From contig BQMF02000330.1 of the NCBI GenBank assembly GCA_027922465.2, positions 310,001-374,000 of the forward strand: 64,000 nucleotides of DNA, written 5' to 3'. The position numbers and the translations under genes were made by a program. This DNA is from Turritopsis dohrnii. Lineage: Eukaryota > Cnidaria > Hydrozoa > Anthoathecata > Oceaniidae. Below, in pieces: positions 44,745 to 57,823 of the stretch (the stretch's first letter is position 1; the number at the start of each line of letters is the position of its first letter). The notes under the pieces are model-generated. The model was given only the letters and a program-made list of their open reading frames with translations. It did no database searches and had not been told where the DNA came from.

Positions 44745-47399
44745 AACGAAATATAAAACCCATGGAATGACCGCTAGCCGGATTCGAGGGAAAAGGTTTG
44801 AAACCATGTCTGATGTCCCGATTTTCAAAATGGCGGAAGCAATCGCAAAAATTGAGGTTTTTCTAGAAGAGATAATATGACCTTAATTATGAGATTAGGC
44901 CATATTTTGATTGGTTTGTTATAGAATTTCACATTCACATGCATAAGTTTATTTAATGCTACCTTAAAAAATGTCTTGTAGATCGTCTTGTAGATCGAGG
45001 AAAATCCAGTCAAAAATGAAGTTATTTACCCTCCCACCCTCTTTTTTTTAATCAAAATACCTAGACAAAGGTATGTCTTATGTTTTTTCAAAGTAATATT
45101 ACAACAAAATATTTGTTTGCAATGCTATTTTTTGGTAATTCATTGAAGAAGATGACAGGACTTCATTTGAAATAACCTTATTTTGACATAACTTGTCATA
45201 ATATACAAACTTTGCACGAAATACTAGACAAAAAGCATCAAAACCCGAGCGTGTTCAAGAAAACAAGATGGAAAATTTGAAAAAAACTGCTGACGATATA
45301 AGTCATTGAGAAGAAATAGATTTTGACGAGGACATATGTAATTCTCAATATTATGATCGTTATAAGTGATACTGTGATTATATACTGCTGAATTTTCCTT
45401 GCTAGCTACTTAAGGCTGATTTTGTGTTTTGTGTTATTAAATTGGTCAGGAAGGAGATATGACAGCTCTGCTACCTCCAAATCAAGAGCCTTTATACATT
45501 ATTATGATGCATAACCTATGTATTCATTACATATGTTGATGTATTTTTTGTAATCTGTTATATAGCTACATCCGTCAATTTAGAAGAGTTTTCATCAAAT
45601 GTGTGTGTGCCTAGAAATCTTTAGTCACCCAAACAGACAACATCTCAAAGTGTAATAAGACATTTTAGTTACCTTTGTGAAGGTGCATTGTGTGCTACTT
45701 GAATTGGTCAACAAGATTCTGTGTTGGTTGTAATGCACTTATTATCAAGCAATGGACGCATAATGTTTATAAACCCTAGCTAATTATCACTTGAAATCCG
45801 AAATGTCTATTTATTCAGTATTTTAATGAACAAATTCCCTATATGAAATCATTGTAAGTCTATTTTTTATTTCTTTCATAGTCTTGTCTTGTCACTCATG
45901 TTTCGTATCATCTTTTATGTTTTACTCTGTGTCTCTGCTTGGCCAGCATTCTCTTATTTTCTTAATCTCCAATAATCAGCAGTTATTTTGCTTACTTTTA
46001 TATTTTCAATGAAGAATGACAAAAATGAAGTCACATTGTCACACATACGAGCACAGTATTATTTAATATTGTCATAAATTTTTAATGATCTATAGTCATT
46101 CCTTTTCAGAATTCATCTGCATAGGGAGAGGTTTATTTTGGAACTTTTAATGATCATGAAACAGAAGGTCTGCATAAAATCTTTTGAAGCATACTCAAAA
46201 ATATCTTTTTCATAGACTTAAAACTTATTTTGAATTTAATACAAACTTTTTTAATCGAAATCAGATTTGTATTTACTTAAATTGAGAAAAAAAATCATAT
46301 TTTGTTTGGAAAAGATCTCCTATAAGTTAGTTTAGAGAAAACCATACATGAAAGTCTTTTTGACATAACATTAATTTTAAATATTTAGGTATATACAAAT
46401 AAGGCATCAATAGATATTTGAGTGAATGCTTCGTATCTTTTATTTCTTTGATAAACATTTTATTGCCAAGATGTAATGATGCTGGTATTTGCATTCAATT
46501 TTGAGAGTGTTCCTGTCTGGGATCAAAAAATATATAATGATCTCCCCGCTGATGTTCGCAAAGCTGAATCTTATAAAGATTTTTGCAGGAGGTTGAATAA
46601 CCATTTTGTGTGAACTGTTGCGATAAATCCTTGATACCAAGTTTCTTTTTTGTGTGTGTGTGTATTTTCTTATTGTTGTCTTTGTCAGTGGGTGTGTCCA
46701 ACAATGTATTCTCACAATTGTCATTCTAGTATTCTGGTGTATTCGTATTCGTTTCGTATACTTGCTTTCTTTTCTGATTTAAAGACCATACTGTTTTTCT
46801 TTTTTTTAAAGCAGGACTCATATTGATAACAGCATTTATATGTTGAAATCATTCGTTTAACAATAAAATAAATTAATTTGAATGTGTCATTCTCTGAATC
46901 GCTGCCCCTATATTGACCTTCCTGCTGCAAAAATATTTTTCAATTTTGCTTCTATGAACATTTTTCAACTTTGCTGAAATCACTAACTTTTAGGCCACAT
47001 GTCCTGTTGTTTCTATAATTAGTTTTATGTGTAGACATTATGGTGCATTCATAAGTATACATTTGATTGGAGGCGTTTTATATTTTTGATTGTTTTGAAT
47101 TAAATTAAATTTTACTATAATGATATACATTTTTTTTAACTCAATATCTGTTTCAGATTTGAACTGGGGTTTCTTATTCACTGTCATACTAGTTGTATCT
47201 CAAAAATTTCTATTTCGACCTTCATGGTGATACGGTACGAACAACATAGAAAATCTAGTCAAGTTATTTTGACTTTAGGGAAATAGCTCCCAAATCTATT
47301 GTTCTTTTCACTCGATTTTAACTCGCGGACATCAGACATGGTTTCAGACTTTTTCACTCGAACGGGCTTGCGGTCATTTCATGGGTTTTATATTTCGTT
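44745..47399. mobile_element. Long-TIR element with 9-bp duplication (Mutator-like, second family)
   Basis: 2655 bp. Termini start AACGAAATATAAAACCCATG and stay similar for about 80 bp (ATGACCGC, GAAACCATGTCTGATGTC). The 9-bp repeat GGTTGCTAC flanks it exactly (44736-44744, 47400-47408). The interior is AT-rich without a transposase frame. The ends differ from the CAACCTCGAACC family. Long TIR plus 9-bp duplication suggests a MULE, inferred from structure. Confidence 0.82.
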
Positions 47400-47408
47400 G
47401 GTTGCTAC

Positions 47409-48233
47409 GATTGTAAAAACGAATGTAAGCTTATAATTTTAGGTTTCAACTACCTTTATTAGGGTAAGGCTTAAGGGTATTTAAATAGTTTTATAGATGT
47501 TGCAAGTGCTTATCTTTTTGTGTGTCCGTTAATTAACATTAGGCTGAATTAAACCAAACACTACCATTTTTTGCTTCATATTGCATTTGTTGTTTTTTTT
47601 TTTGTGCATTTTTCACTATTGCATTTCGTATTCGAATTGTTGAGACTTTCATAAGTATGCTTTTGAAATATTTATATCCTTCGTAAAGTGGTTTTAATCT
47701 AAAAAAGCGTTTTTAAAACAAAAGTAAAGAAAATCGCGGCTTCCTGAGCACAGATGTAAATAAGTAATGCGATGAAACAAAAGCAATACAAATCATTAGC
47801 ACTAGCAAATGTTAACTGTTACTTTTCAATCATGGAGTGTTGTTGCATTTGGCGCAAAGCATTGTTACGCTTTAATAGAAATTCAAACCGTAAAGCACAT
47901 TTTCATAATGCCGCATAAATTAAAAATAGATGAAAATCTGTGAGGAAAAACTATAAAAGATGAACTTCAAAAACAACAAAGTAGATCAAGGTGCCCTTGC
48001 ATCCAATCAATAGGTAAGAATTTCTAACGCATAATTATGTTAAGGTTTTGGAGTGGCATAAAAGACGTCCTCTGTTCTTACTCATACTCATGAACGCAAT
48101 ATAAGTTGTAATAATAAAACCACTCAGCATTCTCTTTCTTTTAATTGGGAAAGCGAGACAAATTATACTGAAATATGTTGTTAACATATCTCTTTTAAAT
48201 ATCTCTGCTCTTTAGATGGTGCATTTTTGAAAA
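47409..48233 (+). other. Upstream region and leader of the GPCR gene
   Basis: No coding exon. A splice acceptor (CTCTGCTCTTTAG) ends at 48215, just before the ATG at 48234, so an untranslated leader exon probably lies upstream. The same acceptor region is kept in the broken copy at 52440-52590. Confidence 0.4.
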
Positions 48234-49142
48234 ATGGTGGACACAGTATGGATACTTAAGGGTCCGGTACTGCTCGTGGTTGCTTCAATTGGTTTCATTG
48301 GAAATGTGATTGTGGTTGCAGTATGGCGACGCATCTTGAAGAGAAGCAGGGCATACAGTCCAGTTTTTTTCATTCTCATTCCAATTTTGGAAATCATGGT
48401 CTTGCTCTTTGTATCTGTCAATGACGTTAGTTTAAATATTTGGCCATGGTTGAGAAATACACGTTTTTATAACTTGTATTATTCATATGTTGGTGAGCCG
48501 TTTCGTACATTTGCAATCAATTCCGTAACGGCCGTACTGGCTTTTTTGTCTGTTCAACGGGTGGAGATGGCATTGAGACCTTTAAACAAGTTCAAACGAA
48601 ATATCCCAAGAGAAACCAATATCATCATAGCAGTTGCATTGGTCTGGACAGCTTTGCTTTCAATACCGATCTTCTTTAAGAATAAAGTTGTCGAAAACAA
48701 GGGAATATTCAAGACGACTTTTACGAATGGCTACACAAAAAATCACATCTTTGCGATTCGTTGCATTTTGGGTGCCGCTGTACCCTGTGTCATAATCGCC
48801 ATCTCAAACTTGCTCTTATGTTGCAAGAAGAAGTCAGACGTGGAATCTGAAGAATCGAAACCATCCAGAGATTCCAAAAAAGATCACCAGGCTGTTTCTC
48901 GTATATTATTATTGGTTACCCTTTCAACTTTATTCTTCAAAGGAGTTCGATGTACGTTGGGCTGCATCAAATTCGTCACATCGTTTGATAAGGAAACGAA
49001 AGCTACTGTTAGATTCTGGCAAACTGTTCCAATTATCATCGAATCTTCAATTTGCATCTTGCTTTACAGTATACCCAGTAAAAAGTTTCGATTGGAATTT
49101 AAAAGTTTGTTTTGGCGTAAGAAAGCGGCAGTAAAATCGTAA
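48234..49142 (+). CDS. Rhodopsin-like (class A) G-protein-coupled receptor, atypical
   Basis: 302 residues in one exon with seven hydrophobic segments at about 7-30, 42-64, 90-113, 129-148, 172-196, 219-242 and 261-280. Seen marks: GNVIVV with the TM1 asparagine N24; an intracellular QRVEMALRPL in the DRY position; a lysine/serine-rich third loop (CCKKKSDVESEESKPSRDSK) and a basic C-terminus. Missing or altered: DRY is QRV, the TM6 CWxP and TM7 NPxxY are absent (the latter replaced by LLYSIPSKKF), and there is no clear TM3 cysteine. The N-terminal tail is about six residues. It fits the many intronless-coding orphan receptors of cnidarians. Ligand unknown. A poly(A)-like AATAAA lies near 49846. 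Confidence 0.82.
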   Translation: MVDTVWILKGPVLLVVASIGFIGNVIVVAVWRRILKRSRAYSPVFFILIPILEIMVLLFVSVNDVSLNIWPWLRNTRFYNLYYSYVGEPFRTFAINSVTAVLAFLSVQRVEMALRPLNKFKRNIPRETNIIIAVALVWTALLSIPIFFKNKVVENKGIFKTTFTNGYTKNHIFAIRCILGAAVPCVIIAISNLLLCCKKKSDVESEESKPSRDSKKDHQAVSRILLLVTLSTLFFKGVRCTLGCIKFVTSFDKETKATVRFWQTVPIIIESSICILLYSIPSKKFRLEFKSLFWRKKAAVKS

Positions 49143-52100
49143 ATCCCAATGTAAACGACTTTCTGCTTTACCAGGTCGATGAATCCAGATTGGTGATGCT
49201 GCACCTGACTTTTGTGTTGTTGTATCAATCGTAGTATCCAATATTTTAATGTTATGGTAAAAACAATTGGCGAGCTTGAGTTCTTGAACTTTAGATTTCT
49301 TGATTTACTTGATTAAATTTGTTTTTGCAATTAATAATCTTTGCAATGATGTAAATATATGAAAAGTAGATACACTGATCTCCCATCATCTTTAGGAGGT
49401 CTTCCTGGCTGTAGGCCGATACCACTGATGTAAGTCTGGAATTTTTTTATCGTGTTTGTAATTAGAACGGTTCATTATTTGGTAATTACGCTTATCTTAT
49501 CTAAGCGATGGCGTGTAGTGTATGACTAAGAAAAATTCTAAAAGTGAAGAAGCCAAAAGAAATTACCTTCAGTTATTTTGCCAGTGAAGCAAAGGAATTC
49601 TAAATACCTTTACCGTATACAATAATAAAATGGCCGTAGTACTGCTAGTCAATTAGATAGCCATCTAACCAATTTTGTTTTTGTGTTTTGTTGTGCTATT
49701 ACTCCAAATGGATATCAAGGTCTCTTCGAGGACCTATGTTACGTTGGATATGTATTTCTTATCTATTTATATAATTACATATTATGGACGAGTTTTCAAT
49801 GTTACTGGTATATGCATATGCACAAAAATTGATCAAGTGTTAATTAATAAATAAGTTTCATGTGTAGCAAGCTTAATTGTCTTCTAAAGTAAATAAACAA
49901 ACAACATCTTGAAGTGTATGAAGCATTTAATTCCCCAGGAAAATCCTTTGTGACCTACTATAAATAATGTTTTGGGTTGTTTTTTGTATCACGCAGTAAT
50001 TATCGAGCAAAATTATTGTTCATGGGAGAAGTTTTGGTGCGTCCTTTTAGTTAAAATCCTTTTTACCAAAAAGGTTTTATTCTGTTCATTGCATAATTTT
50101 TGTCAATGTAGCTCCCAATACGTCACCAGGCACGAGAAAAGCAGCGCTTTGCAACAAGATCACCTGAGATAGAAATAATGTGGTTGTAGGATCATGAGAA
50201 AAAGACATTATTTTACTTCTGTATTTATGATTTCAATTACCCCGTTTTCATGAAGTTCATTCTTCTAAATTTAGGTTGTCTCTGCATGTAGGACAACATA
50301 ATCTCTCTAAATGTTTAACCGAAGTTAAATATTCAGAAAATTGAGAGACTATTCCTGATTTCATACACGATACCTTGTGTTTAGGGCGTAACTTTTGTTT
50401 TAGTATATCCATAAAAAACAAGGAAGACTAGCTTTTTATTATTAAAATATAATTTATTTATTGCTTTTCGGCTTGCGCCATCATCAGTGTCAGATATACA
50501 AATATAATTGTTTTTTACTTGTACATACAGTGCCAAGCGTTCTTTGCCAACTTTTAAACATGTCAAATATGCGTTCTTTGGAAAATACTAAAGTGTTTTA
50601 GAGAAATTTTTAGAAATTTTTTTTGATTTGAAGTAGGGATACATTTATTTTTAGGGTGGATTTATTATTGATTTGATTGAATTCTGAATAGAATGCATAT
50701 TGAAAATTGAAACACGCTTACTCGTTTTAACTAAACATCCTTTTCAGGCTTCGTGCATATTATTAAACCTGCAATTCGTAAGCATCCACTATTCTCTATT
50801 AAGATTTTCACTGTTAATATTTGTTTCAGTCACTTTCTTGTTTAACTTTGTACAAGAGACATTCAGTTATCCGCGAACCCAAGTTAAAGTCAAAGTCTTC
50901 CTTGTTCATCTCAGGTTACGTTAACGATGAATCTAGACTTGGTACTAGGCGAAAGAGTCGAATTTCATAATGAAAGCAATTCGCTTGTTATGATACTTTT
51001 CGCACCTACGGAATGATTTCTGACCTAATTTTTGAATCAATTTGGTCAAATCACACAGAAAGTTTTAAAGATTGTACCATGGTTCATTGTGATTTATAAA
51101 TTGATTATATATTGATTAATTGAAGTTACCTGAATTAGTTGAAGTAGTCATTCTGAAAGAAAGGGTGTATTCATCTTCCAATGTTTAAGCAGCTAAACTT
51201 CTCGGTTGAAGTCTTGAACCAAATCATCTGAAAGTACAAGGCATATCATTTACCTGGCCCTAACGCCCCAATAAATTTGATAAGGCTTTAACCCAAAAAT
51301 CCTTTAATGAAATGAGAATAAAATGTACAAATTATTAAATAGAAAAGCTTAGGCAACAACACTTACATCACAGAAGCAATTTTTGGTGATACATGATACA
51401 AGGTCATTCTTCGAACACTGAATTAAGACAGCTATACTGCAATGATGAAACTTATTTTCAGGCCTATTTATGTACTGTGAACAAAACTATACCGTCAATG
51501 TAAAATAACATCGAAGTTTGGAGCCATACATACTAATAGCAGGTGACGCCAGTATGCAGAGAATAAATATAGGTTAAATGCAGTTACATAAATGAAAGTA
51601 CCTTATTTAATAGTTATTTTTATACGAAATTTCCTTTGCCAACATCTGTCGTCTGGATTGTAGGGCAAATCAAGAACAAGTAAAGCACGTGGACAATTGA
51701 AAGTAAAAAGAATAGACATGGAACGTTATTGTGTAAAATTAATGAGTGACTGCTGTATATCCTGCTTTTCTTGAGTGCATTTCCTCTTGTTCGATACCTT
51801 CACCATTTGTCACAGAATGTCCAAAGGCGTTGGCCAAGATGATTTGAAGAAGTAAAATTGTTGGAGTCCATTAATTTACGTTGCATTATTAATACTTAAT
51901 GTCTGTAGATCATAAAATCTTGTTACTACCAAAGTTTTCCATTTTCTGATCGTAAGAGACAGCGTCAGAATTTATTCTTCTTTAAAGAGAAGAAATGACT
52001 GCCGGTGGTAATTTCCCCCACAGCGACCGTAAGTGATCGAGGAGACATAGTAGTTTTACAAGATAGGTGAAAGTCACTTTTCGATTTTGTTCATCTTCAT

Positions 52101-52430
52101 CATCATCCTCCAACTTTTCCTGTTTGTTTTACACGTTAGTATTCAATAATTAACTGTCTTTGTTTTTTCCCGTTTCAAAACATGTCATTAGGTGTAAGAG
52201 ACTCCTATATTTTCTCTCATTTGTTATCATATTAAAATATATTTTGTAGAGAGTTCATAATGCTAAAATTGTTCAGAAATTTTTCATTCTATTTTGTGTT
52301 ATTTTACAGAAGAAAACTGTTTGAAGAACATATCAAAATCTGAAATTTTACAAACTTAGCTTTCATGTATGTTTTAAATGAAAGGTTGCGTCCAATTTGA
52401 ACCATCCCTTAAAATGAACTTATGATTTTG
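49143..52430. other. Non-coding region 3' of the GPCR gene
   Basis: Holds the GPCR 3' region and otherwise unassigned AT-rich DNA. On the minus strand at about 50440-50505, CACTGATGATGGCGCAAGCC then GAAAAGC and an AT tail form a small hairpin motif like that at 13590, possibly a retroelement 3' end. Confidence 0.35.
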
Positions 52431-52439
52431 TTGTTCTTT

Positions 52440-52590
52440 TACACTCCCATACAGCCAATAAAAAGATTCTGAATGAAACCAATCGATGCAACTGCGAGCC
52501 GTACTTGTTCCTTAAGCATCATACTGTGTCCACCATTTTCAAATGATAGCCCGTCTAAAAAGCAAGAGCATTTAAAAAGGCATATGCGAA
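52440..52590 (-). pseudogene. Broken partial copy of the GPCR gene start
   Basis: On the minus strand, ATGGTGGACACAGTATG at 52536-52520 repeats the first bases of the GPCR at 48234, and similarity runs from the upstream acceptor (GCTCTTGCTTTTTAG) through the first membrane segment (GTTGCATCGATTGGTTTCAT). A stop replaces the Trp6 codon and small indels follow; similarity ends near 52440. It is a truncated, inverted duplicate about 4 kb from the intact gene. Confidence 0.8.
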
Positions 52591-55500
52591 CGATATGTTT
52601 TGGTATAGTTCATTTCACTTTCCGAAGAAGAATGTTTGGTGACTTGTTTGCAATTATAGGCGATGGCCACCAAACCAAAATGTTTTCATTCCCTTGCTTC
52701 ATTTTCATAACTTATATAACATTCTCGAATAGGAGTGGGAACCACGAAAAGTTTATGAAACATAACAAAGCACAAAATTAATTATGCAGCTTCATGAAAA
52801 ATGCTTACCTATGCACTGCCAGTAAATGTCGCAAAATCGCCAGTAAGTGTCGCAGTACAACCTATTAAACTTGTGCGCAACTTAGTTTCGTCGGCCTTGT
52901 TGCTATTGAAGTTCATCGTTTATAATTTTCCAGGCCTAAATTTTCATCGATGTTTTCTATATTTGTCATTTCACAAGTCACCTATAGCTATAGTATTGTA
53001 TAAATTGTAATACACATTGCTTAGGTTTTGTTGTTGATTTACAAGTTCAAAATTATTATGCAACATTTTGTTTTATGTAACATTTTTTGACGTATTTAAC
53101 GTTCATGTATTTTGCAAAGATTTATGAAAAAGAAAAATGAAAAATATTTGTATTGAATTTTTCAGAGTCAGAAATTAACAAATTTCAACTTTCGAGAGGA
53201 AATTTGATTTAGGAAAATTATCTATCATAATTGATGGAGTACGTATTTTGTGTTATTTATTTGAATTTTATACCACAGAGCTCATGCATGCAGATATTTC
53301 TATGACTATGACTTTCCCTTTAATTCTGTTAAAGTTATTGAACGAATATATGTCACTCTATTAGCCAAATTCCAAAGCGGGGTCCGAACTCTAATGTGGG
53401 AAAGTTTGCAAGATATCCGTTATACTGTTGTGATTGATCAGCGATTCAAGCAGACAAGACATAGAAGTATGCAGCACAAACAACAACTGCGACACTGGAA
53501 TTGTAGTTCTTCACTCTTTATTAGGAAAAATATAAGAATGGGATGCCCCTGAAGTACTATAGGTTGTCAAGGGACAAAAATATACAGTTTATATATCAGA
53601 TGTTATTTAAAACTGTTAGTTTTAACAGAAACTCTGATTTTATATGTGCTGAACATCGGAGATCAAGGGAGGGGAAATCACCGCTACATTTGCGAGATGC
53701 CATTGTTCCTGACTCACAGCATCAGCTATTAATAATAAAGTACCGTAGAGGAAAACAAGCTATAAATCTTATAAAACTACAAGAAATAAACTGACAAATG
53801 CAACCAGTATCAAAATTTGCACAGTAAAACCGCGATAACTGCACAAACCACATACTAATAGTACGTCTCAAAAACAACCAAACAACCAAGTTTCTATTTG
53901 CTTGACAGGTACTGAAATCAGAAAGAATAGAAAGAACACCTAATCCGAAATAAGCAATAAGTTTCACAAGAGCTGTTTGCCATGAGAACACAGCTCCTTA
54001 TTATTTTGGCGATTTGTAGATATTCAATTGACTTGAAGTTCATGGCGTTTATTCTGAAACATTCCGAAAGTACAGTCAGAGAATATTTAATGGCGGGTTT
54101 TCTTCATTGGAACAGTATTCAACAGTAACAATATTCAACCGAAACATGGCCATGTTCTTCTACTCAGTAAAATACCAGAACGAGTTATCAAGACCAGCTA
54201 TGGATCGACTGATCTGGGGATTGGCGCAACTGAGTTTAATTTCAAACTATGGTATGAATTCTTTCATTCCTTCTAATTATAAAAACACTCAAAACGTAAA
54301 TCCCACGGAATGCGGCTCGTGTTCAGTAATATATACCCGGTGTCAATAATCTAACAGAGAAATAGAGAATAGAGATTTGCGTACCATTAAAGTTATATAC
54401 TTAAACCAACCCAAGCAAAAGAAAAATTGAAATTGAAACTCAGCGTAACTTTCATATTCCATCAAGAAATATGGGTGTGGAATGATTTATTGGTAGATTT
54501 AGGAACTTCATTATTCGAGAATAAATTAAGCCACTGAATTAACTTGGCTTAATGAGTTCTGTGTGATAAATGTTTTGCTGTATTGTTGACATTACGTTAT
54601 TGTCGACAATCGATGGCATATATCTATTCTACGTTTTTTTTATGATATATATTGAAAATCTCAAACTTGTCCATGTCGATAAAAGTTATTTAGTTATACG
54701 TAAAGTCCAATTCTTTGACTCGCAGCATGTTCAGTTGCAAATTTTATCTACAAACTTTAGTCTTCGCACGTCTTTTGCATACATAACGCGCATGCGCTTG
54801 ACATTTTTGGAATCTAATCTTTGAGTAGAGTTTGAATCAATAGAAATTTGTTTGTAATATATACAAATAGGATTGTCTATAGATATAGGTTTTTCCAATA
54901 CTATTTTTTGGTTGTTTTGTGAAATCACTTTATCATTTATCAATATATCTGAAATAATGCGGTATCTTTTTACGGTAGCAGCGAAAGCGAATACCGTATT
55001 AAAACACCCGTGGACTCCTACTACTCCTACTCCTCCGGCCGAAATGGCAATTAGTCTGCGATTTAGAGTCCGCGAGACTCCACTAATAACGTAACCCAAA
55101 TTCTAATGAAGGAACGCAGCCTTCGAAAGGTTTTACATATCAAACATTTAAAAAGACGTTTTCTTTGATATTATATGAAATAATTCATGAAAGAATGAAT
55201 ATAAATCAAATAGGTCTGCATAAAAATGGAAGTTTTAATTACTTATGCTTGCTGAAAATACATCGATACTTCAAATTTGGTTATATATTGTTTTTCTTGT
55301 TAGTAAAGCCTATCAGTTCGAAACTACTTGTTAGCTCGTTTGTTGTTAGCTACTACACTGTTTAGTGTATTAAGACTTTCAGAGATCTAATTTAAAAAGG
55401 CAGTTATTTGTTTGAATTCATTTTTGGTTTCATGAAATTATAATTTTAAAAACATAATATTTTTTTCAAAACGCGTGGCTTTTTTCTACATATGGTCTTA

Positions 55501-57349
55501 AAATTTTTCTTATAAAAAAATGTGTGGCTCACGCATGTATAATTCTTTTGTCTTTTTAATAAATTAATTTCTGGTGGTTTATGATTAGACCCTATTTACA
55601 CTAACTAATCATTTTAATATATTTATGGTTTATGCCTGTTTTCCATCAGTGAGATATAAAAAAACACAAGCCTCAAAGAACTTTGTAGTAACTTTTCATA
55701 ATTTTAAGTACAATTGCTGCTACCGTTTTGCGCCATCTGGCTCTTGTTTATCTTCAGCTTACATCAATATGTTTGTTTATTTCTAACCATTTGTGACTTT
55801 ATATGTTCGAAAACCTTTCTGATGGTCTCCAAATTCGTTTAATTTAATCATTTTCAAAACGATGTATTATATGTTGTGCCGTAAAAGATTTTCTTTCCAT
55901 TTTTGAGTTTGGTAGCACTGAATAAAGATGTTCTGTTGCTGGGTTTTGTAAGTTAAGTTTTTGGTCTTATCTTTGATAATTGCTGTCAGAAATAGAATTT
56001 TTCAGGATTCGCAGCAGACACAGCAAAATCTTATTTACATTTTAGTTTTAAGGATTTTATATCATTGTTTTCCACAGAGCAGTGTAGGGTTTTATTTTCA
56101 GTGTTTCAAGACTGTAAGGAAAACGTGTAGTTATGACAGGCTTTTGAAGTCAGTTTTTTAACTAGCCTTGGATAACGTTTATAATTCTTGACTCTCTGGA
56201 GAAGTTCTTTCATGTTTTGAAGCTACTCAGTAGCGTGACCTTTCGAGAAATTTGCAATGTTTTCCATACCATTAAGCCACTAGTTTTCTCAATAAAACTA
56301 TTTACATTGCCAAAAGCAGAAGTCAAAGTCGCTTTGACACTCAAAATCTTCCCTCAAAACACCTCAACCACGTTTTGAAATTTGACTAAAGCTTTCTCTC
56401 TATACATCCAGCTATCTGATTGGAAAGAAAATGCGACTTTAAAGTTACAAAGCTTCCCAAATAAAAAAAAATCTGATTTGTAGCGACTTCAGATGCTGAT
56501 TTCAGTTATGCAATTGTGCTTCTTGTATAAACTCCTTGTATTAAAATTTTCAATCAAAATGAAAAAAAATGTCTCGTTGAAAGTTAAAATATATTGAAAC
56601 TGAGTATACCAAGAGACAGATTGTGAAGCAACAGTGGCGAGTCAAATTAGCTAAAGCTGCACTGCAAAAATATTTTCAGTTTTCGTTGCACTGAAAATGT
56701 CTAAAAACTAAAGAAAAGAAGACGTTTTTGTAGCATCGCGAAATAAAAACTTTGGCTTCATTTAAAGGGAATGTGAAGTCTGAACTTCATCATATGCCTT
56801 CTTCTAATTTAAAAAAATGTTTGCTTCTTTTTAATGGTTCCGGATTTTTAGTGCAAAACCTTTTGTCTCCTTTAATCTTTTCGATTGTACGGTAAGAATA
56901 GGTGAAGTGCCAGTTGATGTCGTGCGAAAAATTTTTGATGTTACAGCGGACAGTTTCTATTTGTAGTGCTTTATGAAACAACTATCGTAAGTCAAAAACG
57001 AAGCGATGCATATTTGAGTGCTCGTATTTGTATTAAATTTTGTTAAATTGATTTTTTCCCTTTTTTTTAAACTAATTTTTACCAGCTGCAATAAACTCAG
57101 GAGATTTTTTCTATGAAACATCAACTGGTTATTTTTAAAACGTAATGTTCTCGGTGTTTCCTGTCCTATTACCGATTAAAGAATATAACGTTACCATAAC
57201 GTTACTTGAGTATCGTAATAACGTTACACAAGAAGGACAAATATTGTTATTTCTGTTGTTCTTTTTAACGATAAAACGTTATTGATGTAACGTTTTATCG
57301 TTTGTTATCAAAATCCCCTGCACGATCACAAATTATTAGAAAAATCTAT
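52591..57349. other. Long AT-rich region without a supported gene
   Basis: Frames up to 122 codons (for example 54731-55099 minus) show no domain or splice support. A CTACTCCTACTCC tract follows CACCCGTGG at about 55006-55034, as near 31825, and may mark a shared repeat. Confidence 0.35.
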
Positions 57350-57823
57350 TCTATATAGTAATAGCCGATTCTCTGTTTGTCTGTTTGTCTGTCACGCAAA
57401 ATGGTAGATGAGTTGTGATAAGTTGTGAAAGTAACTATTTTATTTTATTTTGTGCGACGTCAGTGTGAAATCATTGTATTGAGACCATTGAATGCAACGT
57501 TTAGGGAAATTGACCTCGGTAAAAATTTTCGACTTTTATTATTGGACCATAGGGATAACTGACGTTTTTTAAGGCCCGCCATACAGGCCAGGGGGTCACG
57601 AATTGGGTCTAATTTTTGTTGGGGACGGGTCTATGACGTCATCAAAATCTTTGAACAATGATATCTCTGTAACGGTTGATCGTAGCGGAACGATCCCATA
57701 CATTTTTTTGATCAGTTTTTCGAGCTCTACAACATGTTGAGGTTGCCAATTCTTTAATTTTAATTTTCGTGAAGTCAACGCATGCTGAACGTGGGCGGCG
57801 AACGACGCGCCTTTGACGTTTAG
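57350..57823 (+). mobile_element. Helitron-like element, short form, degenerate ends
   Basis: Starts TCTATATAGTAATAGCCG, contains block A (AGGGATAACTGACG, TGACGTCAT, GATCCCATACATTTTTTTGA), and ends in a decayed hairpin GACGCGCCTTTGACGTTTAG. The next copy starts on the following base. Confidence 0.6.

Noticed and set aside
50440..50510. Hammerhead ribozyme (CTGATGA ... GAAA core)
   Set aside because: The core-like string is present, but stem II would start with an unpaired base and no stems I/III or cleavage site could be paired; the related motif at 13590 reads CTGAAGA.
54731..55099. 122-codon minus-strand frame
   Set aside because: No domain; one end is a simple CTACTCC tract.
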